A DNA stretch of 20,178 nucleotides from Candidatus Uhrbacteria bacterium (GTDB taxonomy: Bacteria; Patescibacteriota; Patescibacteriia; JACQRZ01). Both the position numbers and the translations under genes were made by a program. The stretch covers positions 1 to 20,178 of the forward strand of contig JACQRZ010000027.1 in assembly GCA_016206235.1 (NCBI GenBank). The letters are read 5' to 3'. Below the pieces are notes generated by a model. It was not told where the DNA came from. It made no database searches and saw nothing but the letters and a program-made list of their open reading frames with translations. Below are positions 8,934 to 14,919 of this stretch, piece after piece (positions within the stretch are counted from its first letter, which is position 1; each line of letters begins with the position of its first letter).

Positions 8934-8949
8934 GAAAATCAATTTTCAT
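8931..8949 (-). promoter_or_regulatory. Perfect palindrome overlapping the start codon of the 944-residue gene
   Basis: ATGAAAAT and ATTTTCAT (8932-8949) form an 8-base inverted repeat with a 2-base spacer. The start codon (8933-8931) lies in the 3' arm in the mRNA, so the hairpin could occlude initiation; as DNA it could be an operator. It is AT-rich and short, so chance is possible. Confidence 0.35.
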
Positions 8950-8961
8950 AGTAAGAATATC

Positions 8962-8995
8962 AAAAAACCCTCGTATATTCAACACGAGGGTTTTT
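8962..8995 (-). terminator. Intrinsic terminator after the 307-residue surface gene
   Basis: The 7-bp stem CCCTCGT / ACGAGGG (8968-8974 and 8984-8990) has a 9-base loop and is flanked by six As on the left and five Ts on the right. It can therefore work in both directions. On the minus strand it ends the unit made of the 462- and 307-residue genes, before the 944-residue gene starts. Confidence 0.85.
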
Positions 8996-9005
8996 CTCAA
9001 TCAAT

Positions 9006-9040
9006 CTACAAACTACTCACTATCAGCTATAAACTGATTA
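9006..9040. repeat. Heptamer array (CTACAAA type) at the 3' end of the 307-residue gene
   Basis: Five units in phase: CTACAAA, CTACTCA, CTATCAG, CTATAAA, CTGATTA. The stop codon of the gene (9040-9038) is inside the last unit. Read in gene direction the array offers TAA, TAG and TGA triplets in more than one frame. Confidence 0.75.
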
Positions 9041-9961
9041 CTGCTTCTTCATTGAGCTCATCATATTCTTAATGAGCATCGCAAGGATAATGACAACTAC
9101 AACTGCTATGACGAGCCAAAGCACTAAGAGTCCCGTTGGGAGCACCCAAAACTCATAATTTGCCGAGGCACTTCCTGCACCGCCCATTGCAATGCTCGCA
9201 ACCGCCGTATATTTTCCAAACGCAAACCCATCATTCCATTGCGCCTTAAATTCCTGGATAGTTTTCGGCAAAACATTTCTACTGCTGTCATTCACATTAA
9301 GGGTTGTAACAGAACGCCCAAACATATCTTGAATGGAAACTACTCCTTTTGGCTTAAAGTGGCGATTTCCACTGTTGCCCACTCTGAGCGAGAACTCAAT
9401 CGGTAGTCGCTCGTACTTCGATGCCTTATCGATTGTTCCGAATGAGATAATGTCCCCTTTTTCAGTAACATTACCGGGAACATTGAGGGCAATATTCGTC
9501 CCAACTTCACCACTTACTCCAACGGAATTCTTTCCTGGAGCCACTCCCGCGGCACCCCATGAAAGAAGCGCGTAATGTCCTCCGGGCGATGCGCCAACAG
9601 GAACCGAAACGATTAGTTTTACCTCTTTCGATTGGCCCGGCTCAAGAACAAATTCATCTAAACCATTTAAATTGATCCAGTTTGAAAGTGTAGAATCCTG
9701 ACTCCTGTTTGAATACAGGACGCTCCCGCCTTCATCCGATCCTGGTTCGACATCATAAAAATTTGCCTTAACTTTTAGTGATGCGGATTCGTCGTTAGTA
9801 AGTTTTATCTTTGTTATAGAGCTTGAACCTGGTTTCACGTTCAGGTCGTCGATAAGAAGAGGCTGTATTTTAAGGGCATTGGCTGTGCCTGCTGTCAGCA
9901 AAAAAACTGAAAGCAGCACACCTATGCCTATGAGTATCCTTTGTAACATATTGACAAGCAT
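9038..9961 (-). CDS. Secreted membrane-anchored beta-sandwich protein, DUF916/WxL-interacting-like
   Basis: A 307-residue protein with an N-terminal signal sequence (1 to about 29, ending TANA), two Ig-like beta domains (about 30-135 and 165-270), one membrane helix (about 273-298) and a short basic tail. The first domain has the layout of DUF916 (WxL protein peptidoglycan-binding-like): LKIQPLLIDDLNVKPGSS at the start, KIKLTNDESASLKVKANF, then EPGQSKEVKLIV and PVGASPGGHYALLSW. In Firmicutes such proteins bind peptidoglycan or partner surface proteins; by analogy this one may scaffold the neighbouring surface proteins, which is inference. It lies 33 bases downstream of the 462-residue gene and shares its terminator. 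The family call is from motif layout only. Confidence 0.65.
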   Translation of the reverse strand: MLVNMLQRILIGIGVLLSVFLLTAGTANALKIQPLLIDDLNVKPGSSSITKIKLTNDESASLKVKANFYDVEPGSDEGGSVLYSNRSQDSTLSNWINLNGLDEFVLEPGQSKEVKLIVSVPVGASPGGHYALLSWGAAGVAPGKNSVGVSGEVGTNIALNVPGNVTEKGDIISFGTIDKASKYERLPIEFSLRVGNSGNRHFKPKGVVSIQDMFGRSVTTLNVNDSSRNVLPKTIQEFKAQWNDGFAFGKYTAVASIAMGGAGSASANYEFWVLPTGLLVLWLVIAVVVVIILAMLIKNMMSSMKKQ

Positions 9962-9994
9962 GGTTAGCGATTAATTATGTTGAGGAGCGTATCC

Positions 9995-11383
9995 TTAAAA
10001 AGTACCCGTTGCAATAAAACGAATTTGATCAGCTAAATCGCCAACTGATGGGGTATACTGGCCATTGCCAGAATTACGAGTACCGCCAGATACTGCTAGA
10101 TCAGCACCTGCCTTTACGAGTATTTCCGCATATGACTGGTACGATGCTTTATTTGTTGACCAAATAGTTTGTGCGTCATCCGATAGTTGCCCTGTATAAT
10201 TTGATCCGCTTGCTGTTGCTGCTTCAGTGCAGTTACTTTGCACAGAGGTAACATTGCCCCCATTTGCGCCCGCAAATGTTCCATCAATTGTGAGTGTTGG
10301 GGCTGTGCCACCAACAGTACTGCCCGCACCAATCTCAATCACACATAAACCATAAAATTCATTGTCTTGTGATGTCGCGACTTGAGAATCCTCAGTTTGA
10401 TAGGTTGAATTATCGCCGTCATTGTTCACAATAACACTTGTGTCCTCGGCAGTTGATTTTAAGCCAGCATTTACAGAAAATACTTGCACAGTAGCCCCGT
10501 CCTGCGCGTTTGTATCTAGACGCGTGCAAATCGCATTTGGAGTCACTCCTGTAAAAACGCTCGCTACGTTTGACACAGCAAATGGATTAGCAGTAGAACC
10601 ATTGCCGATCTGGCCCAGCGCAACGCTTGTATCTGCTGTCGTTGTGTTAAATGTGCCTGAGCAATTTGCATCAGTAGCTGCTCCGACATAGAAACTCATA
10701 GCTGCAGTCACTGCTCCCGATGTATCGACTTCATCATCTAGCACGATTGGAACTGCAAGAGTACTTTCATACTCAGGAGCTGTTGTGCCGAGCGTTGCGC
10801 CGCTGGCATAATTTAATACAGATATAAGCTCACTCTCATTTGAAGTTATATCCGGATTTGTAAAACCCGTGCTTACTGTAACAGTAAGTGTCACATCTGT
10901 TCCACCAGATGAGCCGCATCTTTTTATGCCAAGTAAAGGATTTGTGGGGGTAGATGTCTGCACAATAGAATATGCAACATATCCATTCGTATCAGTTGTA
11001 CATGTAAATGATCCTAGTGTTGATGGTGACGGGCTTGCATTTGTTGCCGTGCCGAATGTTGTGTTTTCGGAAAATGCACCTTGTACATCACCAGATACGG
11101 ATATATCGCCCGTATCCCATGAAGTCGTAGCCTGGCTTTGCCACGCAGTTGTTGCCTGCGACAAATCAAGAAGGAGTATCTCTCCGCCAGTGAAAGCGGC
11201 AGGATATGTAATTGTAAATGTATGCTGAGCAGCCGTATTATCCTTAAGTCGTGTAAGTACATCCTTTACATTCGTAAAATTTGCTGCATTAGCAGCCAAT
11301 GGCACCAAACTATAGAGTACAAGCGAGGAAACAATTGAAAAAATGCTAACCTTGCTTATCAATAAATGAATTTTTTGCTTCAT
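9995..11383 (-). CDS. Secreted Thr/Ser-rich surface protein, possible major S-layer-like protein
   Basis: A 462-residue protein with a signal peptide (1 to about 33, ending LAANA). The mature start has VLTRLKDNTAAQHTFTITYP, which aligns with the N-terminus of the 944-residue neighbour. The rest is rich in Thr, Ser, Ala, Gly and Asn, very poor in Lys and Arg, and has six Cys in the mature part that could pair. There is no C-terminal membrane helix; the protein ends in IRFIATGTF. Its own consensus-like promoter and a 5' leader hairpin suggest strong expression, so a major secreted or S-layer-like subunit is a reasonable inference. No enzymatic motif is seen. It is the first gene of a unit with the 307-residue protein. 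Confidence 0.7.
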   Translation of the reverse strand: MKQKIHLLISKVSIFSIVSSLVLYSLVPLAANAANFTNVKDVLTRLKDNTAAQHTFTITYPAAFTGGEILLLDLSQATTAWQSQATTSWDTGDISVSGDVQGAFSENTTFGTATNASPSPSTLGSFTCTTDTNGYVAYSIVQTSTPTNPLLGIKRCGSSGGTDVTLTVTVSTGFTNPDITSNESELISVLNYASGATLGTTAPEYESTLAVPIVLDDEVDTSGAVTAAMSFYVGAATDANCSGTFNTTTADTSVALGQIGNGSTANPFAVSNVASVFTGVTPNAICTRLDTNAQDGATVQVFSVNAGLKSTAEDTSVIVNNDGDNSTYQTEDSQVATSQDNEFYGLCVIEIGAGSTVGGTAPTLTIDGTFAGANGGNVTSVQSNCTEAATASGSNYTGQLSDDAQTIWSTNKASYQSYAEILVKAGADLAVSGGTRNSGNGQYTPSVGDLADQIRFIATGTF

Positions 11384-11396
11384 ATAGTATATTTTG

Positions 11397-11416
11397 AGAT
11401 CTTCTAAGAAAGATCT
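11397..11416 (-). promoter_or_regulatory. 5' leader hairpin of the 462-residue surface gene
   Basis: AGATCTT and AAGATCT form a perfect 7-bp stem with a 6-base loop, ending 13 bases before the ATG. There is no T-run, so it is not a terminator. Leader hairpins of this kind can stabilise abundant mRNAs; that role is inferred. Confidence 0.5.
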
Positions 11417-11502
11417 ATATATTTATAAATTTATGATTGGTCGACCTTGTAGTGCCCACATAAAGAAGAAGCGGGCGAATGAGTAATCCACAATCTAACA
11501 TG

Positions 11503-11531
11503 AGTATACCACTTTTTTTGATGACTGTACA
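11503..11531 (-). promoter_or_regulatory. Predicted sigma70-like promoter for the 462/307-residue surface unit
   Basis: On the minus strand TGTACA (11531-11526), a 17-base spacer and TATACT (11508-11503) are present. Matches are 4 of 6 and 5 of 6. The start would be near 11496, leaving a leader of about 110 bases that holds the 11416-11397 hairpin. No stronger candidate is seen in the gap 11384-11586. Confidence 0.5.
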
Positions 11532-11552
11532 GTAAAAGATGTGTATAAATCA

Positions 11553-11583
11553 GTGAGTAGTTTATAGTGGATAATTTATAGTG
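11553..11583. repeat. Heptamer array (GTTTATA type) after yraN
   Basis: GTGAGTA, GTTTATA, GTGGATA, ATTTATA and then GTG follow in 7-base phase, ending 3 bases from the yraN stop. The orientation is opposite to the CTACAAC-type array at 11971 on the other side of yraN. Confidence 0.7.
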
Positions 11584-11586
11584 TTC

Positions 11587-11958
11587 TTAGATCTCGAATT
11601 CAAAAAAGATATTTGGAATGTGGTGCACTTGCTGGACTTTATTCATTGAAATAATAACGGCGATAATATCAATGCGGAACGGCGGATCGCTTGTGTATCG
11701 CAAAAGGTAGGAGCGAATTGCCCGAGCCATTTTTTTCTGCTTAACAAAATGGACACTCTCCTCAGGGTGTCCATAGATAGTTGAACTACGTGCTTTTACC
11801 TCAACAAATATGATCTCTCCTTTGTCCCGCACGATAATATCTATCTCTCCGCCAGGAACTCGGTAGTTTCTTTGCAGTATGTTATAGCCTTTTTTATAAA
11901 GGAAATCGCATGCCGCTTGCTCCCCAATCTGTCCAACGATACTTTTTGCTGAAGCCAT
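11587..11958 (-). CDS. yraN: YraN/UPF0102 family endonuclease-like protein
   Basis: This 123-residue protein matches the UPF0102 (YraN) family, a small PD-(D/E)XK nuclease-like fold whose cellular role is not settled. Visible family marks are IGEQAACDFL (11-20), the core GEIDIIVRDKGEIIFVEVKAR (37-57) with Asp40, Glu53 and Lys55 as the nuclease triad, a GHPEESV turn (63-69) and Lys73. In many bacteria yraN lies beside rnhB; here rnhB is 1.6 kb away on the same strand with three small genes between, so the old linkage may have been interrupted. The start is ATG at 11958, with no Shine-Dalgarno. Confidence 0.92.
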   Translation of the reverse strand: MASAKSIVGQIGEQAACDFLYKKGYNILQRNYRVPGGEIDIIVRDKGEIIFVEVKARSSTIYGHPEESVHFVKQKKMARAIRSYLLRYTSDPPFRIDIIAVIISMNKVQQVHHIPNIFFEFEI

Positions 11959-11970
11959 ATATTTTATCGG

Positions 11971-12031
11971 CTACAACTTTGAACTTATCAGCCCAAGGCT
12001 GATCCGCCTCTGGCGGACAACTTACAACTTC
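11971..12031. repeat. Paired-hairpin element (variant C) with heptamer flanks
   Basis: Two perfect palindromes follow each other: ATCAGCC-CAA-GGCTGAT (11987-12003) and TCCGCC-TCT-GGCGGA (12003-12017). The left flank is CTACAAC, TTTGAAC, TTATCAG and the right flank is ACAACTT, ACAACTT, both 7-base series. The second palindrome matches the one in copy B within argS; the first is different. It lies between the membrane-protein gene and yraN, and the right flank holds the stop of the membrane-protein gene. Confidence 0.8.
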
Positions 12032-12438
12032 CGTGGCATATACTTACTCAATTGCTCTCGCTGCTTTATTTGCTCGAGTTGCTCCTTCATGTCTTTTGTG
12101 GCATAGCCGTAAATTGCATAGATCCAAATGCCAGCACATACGATCAAAATCAGCAGCCAAAATCTTGCAGAAAGTATTGGTAATGTTTCATACGCAAACG
12201 CTAGCCATACTAAGCCAAGACCACCCATAGTAACGCACATACTTTTAAGTTTTTGCATAAGGCGCTTTTCTGGCTTTGCAAGAACTTTTTTTTGCGTACG
12301 ATAGTAAAGGGTAAAAAGAAATGGCGCAGCAATACAGAGACAAAAGAAAATACCAAACGAGATAACTGTTGGCAGTGATAACGTCCCTGGATTTGTAGTG
12401 ATCCAATAACGCAAGGTAAAAAGCTGATCTAAATTCAT
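12022..12438 (-). CDS. Small three-helix membrane protein of unknown function
   Basis: A 138-residue protein that I do not recognise at family level. Three hydrophobic helices are visible at about 21-45, 66-86 and 90-112. A Lys/Arg-rich loop (about 47-66) lies between the first two, and a charged, probably helical tail (KDMKEQLEQIKQREQL) lies after the third. By the positive-inside rule the loop and possibly the tail face the cytoplasm, which needs an extra re-entry or a half-membrane segment, so topology is uncertain. Heptamer arrays adjoin both ends. Confidence 0.7.
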   Translation of the reverse strand: MNLDQLFTLRYWITTNPGTLSLPTVISFGIFFCLCIAAPFLFTLYYRTQKKVLAKPEKRLMQKLKSMCVTMGGLGLVWLAFAYETLPILSARFWLLILIVCAGIWIYAIYGYATKDMKEQLEQIKQREQLSKYMPRKL

Positions 12439-12443
12439 ATCGA

Positions 12444-12472
12444 GTTTATAGTTTGTAGTTTGTAGTTTGTAG
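12444..12472. repeat. Left heptamer arm at the S23-type gene
   Basis: GTTTATA is followed by three identical GTTTGTA units and a G, the cleanest array in the window. It encodes the C-terminal residues and stop of the S23-type protein. Its first 22 bases match the reverse complement of the right arm (12839-12860) with one mismatch. Confidence 0.9.
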
Positions 12473-12820
12473 ACTGGTGCTCATTTTATTCAGCATTCCC
12501 ATTATTTCATCAAGAAGCCCTTCCGCTTCAGTAAAATTTGCATCACTCGCTAAGTGAATTCTTTTCGCAATTTTGATCTGCGTTGTAAGTTCTGCGCTAG
12601 ACCCGTATGCGTTCAATAAGAATGAACGAAAGTCCTTGCGAGTGCCTCGCTTTGAACCTTCGGCAATATTTGATGGTATTGAAACTGCCGATCTGCGCAT
12701 TTGTGATGTGAGTCCAAATAATTCTGCCCTAGGAAAAGATTCAGTTAGTTTGTAAATAGTAACTACTAGATCCATTGATTTCTGCCATACAATAAGTTCT
12801 TCAAACGAACTAAGCGCCAT
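12446..12820 (-). CDS. Four-helix-bundle protein, S23/23S rRNA intervening-sequence family
   Basis: A 124-residue protein of the four-helix-bundle family first found inside 23S rRNA intervening sequences and common as a stand-alone gene. Family marks are FEELIVWQKSMDLV (6-19), FPRAELFGLTSQMRRSAVSI (29-48), PSNIAEG (49-55) and the LNAYGSSAEL helix (69-78). Bundles of this family form oligomers and are related to Avd, the accessory protein of diversity-generating retroelements; no reverse transcriptase or template repeat is present here. The last residues (about LQTTNYKL) come from the repeat array, not the family. The gene is flanked by near-identical inverted heptamer arms, suggesting insertion as a cassette. 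Confidence 0.9.
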   Translation of the reverse strand: MALSSFEELIVWQKSMDLVVTIYKLTESFPRAELFGLTSQMRRSAVSIPSNIAEGSKRGTRKDFRSFLLNAYGSSAELTTQIKIAKRIHLASDANFTEAEGLLDEIMGMLNKMSTSLQTTNYKL

Positions 12821-12824
12821 AAAA

Positions 12825-12860
12825 CTATAACCTATAAACTACAAACTACAACCTATAAAC
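12825..12860. repeat. Right heptamer arm at the S23-type gene
   Basis: CTATAAC, CTATAAA, CTACAAA, CTACAAC, CTATAAA and C in 7-base phase. It begins 4 bases upstream of the S23 start and is inverted relative to the left arm (12444-12472). Confidence 0.9.
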
Positions 12861-12867
12861 TTATTTC

Positions 12868-13428
12868 CTATTCTTTTCTAAATACTTCAACGTAATGATA
12901 GCTACCTGCGTCAAATTCGTCAAAAAGGCGGAGCCCGCTATTGAATACAATGGATTTAAGTCTCTCAGGAGATATTCGCAGATTCAGAGGCGGTCCAAAG
13001 GGTGATGACAAGGACATCCAATCAATCACTGCGAGCCTTCCTCCTGGGCGCAGCATGCGGGTGGCTTCATTAATAATAGTGCTGTGTTGAGTGTTTTGGA
13101 ATAAAACATTTACAATAACAACTACATCGCATGATTCATTGGGAATCTTGGCAGCACCATAAACTTCCAAATTTGACCATACTGTCTCAACATTCAGTAT
13201 CTTTTGGAACTTCATCTTTGACTCAACTGCCTCAATAACCCTTTTTTGAACATCCAAGGCATAAACCTTGCCGTTGATACCTACCATTTTTGCAAGTGGA
13301 GCAACAAAATGCCCTCCCCCGCCACAGCCAAGATCTGCAACAACATAGGCCTCCTTTATTTCAATTCGTTTTAAAATTTTAAAAGCATCCAATAGAGCTG
13401 TTCCACCTTGTAGAATAACTTTGTCCAT
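12868..13428 (-). CDS. Class I SAM-dependent methyltransferase
   Basis: A 186-residue Rossmann-fold methyltransferase. Motif I is ADLGCGGGGH (31-40), an acidic residue that would bind the SAM ribose is in VYALDV (55-60), motif IV is DVVVIVNVLFQNTQ, and the post-I region ends in MLRPGGRLAVIDW. The overall pattern is like the UbiE/Methyltransf_11 group acting on small molecules or lipids, but the substrate cannot be read from the sequence. An extended -10 promoter lies upstream, and heptamer arrays adjoin the start (4 bases) and follow the stop. Confidence 0.85.
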   Translation of the reverse strand: MDKVILQGGTALLDAFKILKRIEIKEAYVVADLGCGGGGHFVAPLAKMVGINGKVYALDVQKRVIEAVESKMKFQKILNVETVWSNLEVYGAAKIPNESCDVVVIVNVLFQNTQHSTIINEATRMLRPGGRLAVIDWMSLSSPFGPPLNLRISPERLKSIVFNSGLRLFDEFDAGSYHYVEVFRKE

Positions 13429-13432
13429 AAGC

Positions 13433-13467
13433 TATAGGGTATATGGTTAAGGGTATAGGGTATAGTG
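13433..13467. repeat. Heptamer array (TATAGGG type) at the methyltransferase start
   Basis: Five units in phase: TATAGGG, TATATGG, TTAAGGG, TATAGGG, TATAGTG. It begins 4 bases from the ATG and is inverted relative to the AACCCTA-type array at 13507-13534. Confidence 0.85.
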
Positions 13468-13484
13468 GTGCCCTGCATTTTTGT

Positions 13485-13493
13485 AGTATATCA
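13485..13493 (-). promoter_or_regulatory. Predicted extended -10 promoter for the methyltransferase gene
   Basis: TGATATACT on the minus strand is an extended -10 element (TG, one base, TATACT). The -35 region is poor, as expected for extended -10 promoters. It lies exactly in the gap between two inverted heptamer arrays. Confidence 0.5.
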
Positions 13494-13506
13494 CATCAAC
13501 ATAAAC

Positions 13507-13534
13507 AACCCTAAACCCTACACCCTAGCCCCTA
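13507..13534. repeat. Heptamer array (AACCCTA type) at the rnhB 3' end
   Basis: AACCCTA, AACCCTA, CACCCTA, GCCCCTA in phase. The rnhB stop (13520-13518) and its last residues lie inside the array. Confidence 0.85.
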
Positions 13535-14147
13535 TACCATCCGTAAGTGATTTCATTGGCTCAAAATTTTTTCTATGAATTGGGCAAGTGCCATACTTCA
13601 TGATGGCTCTATAGTGTTCTTTTGTTCCATAGCCCTTGTTTTTCTCAAATGCATAGCTAGAATATTTCTTGGCTAGGCGCCTCATATAGGCGTCCCTGTA
13701 TGTCTTAGCGATAATTGAAGCTGCTGCAATTGCCTCCTCATGAGCGTCTCCCTTTATGAGAAAATGAATTGGAGCCATGCCAGGCGAATAGATTGGACGC
13801 CCGTCAATGAGTATTTTATAGCTCTTTCCCTGCAATTGTCTTACAATTCTTCTCATTGCACCTTGCAAGCATCTTCTATTTGCCTCCTGAATACCTGAAC
13901 ACATTATTGATTCAGGGGAAACGCCAAAAATGCTATGCAAGAATTTTGAACGCAAAAAAGCACCAGCCTCTTCCCTCTGGTGCTCTAAAAGCTTTTTTGA
14001 ATCCTGTATATGGATAGCGTTCGGTATACTTGGCAGATCATGTGTTGGCCATGCAACTGCAGCTCCTACAATCGGCCCTGCCCATGCACCGCGCCCGACC
14101 TCATCAACGCCTATAGTATAGTCAAAATCATCGTATTTGCTATTCAT
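13518..14147 (-). CDS. rnhB: Ribonuclease HII
   Basis: RNase HII cuts the RNA strand of RNA-DNA hybrids and removes single ribonucleotides misincorporated in DNA. I choose ATG at 14147 (209 residues) because it sits just before the conserved GVDEVGRGAWAGP; a longer reading from 14228 would run deep into the slipin gene. Catalytic acids expected for the family are Asp15 and Glu16 in DEVGRG, Asp115 in ILIDGR and Asp134 in KGDAHEEA. DSKKL (49-53), IAAASIIAKTYRD (140-152) and the KGYGTKEHY and CPIHRKNFEP blocks are also typical. The start overlaps the slipin stop by 8 bases, so translation is likely coupled. The C-terminal residues after about TDG are encoded by a heptamer array. Confidence 0.95.
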   Translation of the reverse strand: MNSKYDDFDYTIGVDEVGRGAWAGPIVGAAVAWPTHDLPSIPNAIHIQDSKKLLEHQREEAGAFLRSKFLHSIFGVSPESIMCSGIQEANRRCLQGAMRRIVRQLQGKSYKILIDGRPIYSPGMAPIHFLIKGDAHEEAIAAASIIAKTYRDAYMRRLAKKYSSYAFEKNKGYGTKEHYRAIMKYGTCPIHRKNFEPMKSLTDGIGARV

Positions 14148-14886
14148 TCGATTTCTTATGGATGGCCTTAAATCCCTCCAATATCTCGATGGGAAGCGCC
14201 CAAATCGTTGATTTATCGACAGATTCAATAGTCGTAAGAGTGCGAAGAGAAAGGCCTCCGGGCACTGCGGTCAAATTTTCGGCCGCCTTCCGAAGATTTT
14301 CAGATGCCGTCAGCTCTCCCTCGGCGCGAATAATGACAGCTCTACGTTCACGCTCGGCTTCCGCTTGTTTCGCCATAAGCCGCTTCATATCCATAGGAAG
14401 TTCAATATCCTGAATTTTGATTGCCGTTGTCTTTACCCCCCAATCAGCTGTTTCCTTTTCAACAATCTTCTCTATTTCATTTGCAATTTTATCCCTTTCC
14501 GTTAAAAGCGTATCAAGCTCTACTCCTCCTACAACATCGCGGAGTGCAGCTTGGGCGTACTGTGAAATTGCATACATGTAGTTCTGCACACCGATAATAG
14601 CGTTTTCTGGCTTTTCTACCATGAAATAGAGAACTCCATTAACCTGCGCCGGTACGTTGTCTCTTGTAATTACCTCCTGTTTTGGAATGTCAATGGTCGT
14701 TAAACGCATATCAACCTTCAAAATCCTTTGAATAAACGGGATAATAAAGGTCAGGCCTGGATTGCGAATACCTGAGAATTTACCGAGCGTAAGAACAACG
14801 CCACGCTCATACTGGTCAATAACCTTGAGACCGCGAGCGACAATGATAACGCCGATAATAAGCAGCCAAAAAACAAGTGAAGACAT
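14140..14886 (-). CDS. Slipin/stomatin-type SPFH membrane protein
   Basis: A 248-residue SPFH (band 7) protein. One N-terminal membrane helix (about 3-20) is followed by the SPFH domain (VIDQYERGVVLTLGKF, PGLTFIIPFI, VDMRLTTIDIPKQEVITRDN) and a long charged helix (about 178-215, with AKQAEAERERRAVIIRAEGE). Such proteins assemble into membrane microdomain scaffolds. Bacterial slipins often pair with an NfeD protein; none is in this window. The gene starts 34 bases after the tRNA 3' end and overlaps rnhB, so tRNA, slipin and rnhB may share one primary transcript. The start is ATG at 14886, with no Shine-Dalgarno. Confidence 0.93.
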   Translation of the reverse strand: MSSLVFWLLIIGVIIVARGLKVIDQYERGVVLTLGKFSGIRNPGLTFIIPFIQRILKVDMRLTTIDIPKQEVITRDNVPAQVNGVLYFMVEKPENAIIGVQNYMYAISQYAQAALRDVVGGVELDTLLTERDKIANEIEKIVEKETADWGVKTTAIKIQDIELPMDMKRLMAKQAEAERERRAVIIRAEGELTASENLRKAAENLTAVPGGLSLRTLTTIESVDKSTIWALPIEILEGFKAIHKKSNE

Positions 14887-14890
14887 AATT

Positions 14891-14918
14891 TAGTGGTTAG
14901 TGATTTGTGGTTAGTGAC
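14891..14918. repeat. Heptamer array (TAGTGAT type) between tRNA-Ile and slipin
   Basis: TAGTGGT, TAGTGAT, TTGTGGT, TAGTGAC in phase. It starts 4 bases from the slipin ATG and ends 1 base from the tRNA CCA end. It is inverted relative to the array at 15076-15099. Confidence 0.8.
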
Positions 14919-14919
14919 T

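Noticed and set aside
8934..8942. TTG start for the 944-residue surface protein
   Set aside because: ATG at 8933 gives a normal signal-sequence start (MKKKSLDVF) and needs no rare start codon.
12446..12820. Diversity-generating retroelement (Avd-like protein)
   Set aside because: The protein fits the S23 family and there is no reverse transcriptase, template or variable repeat in the window.
12444..12860. CRISPR array
   Set aside because: The repeats are 7 bases and contiguous with no spacers, and no cas genes are present.
14147..14228. Longer RNase HII starting at 14228
   Set aside because: The extra 27 residues lie within the slipin coding region and do not resemble RNase HII; ATG at 14147 precedes the conserved DEVGRG directly.
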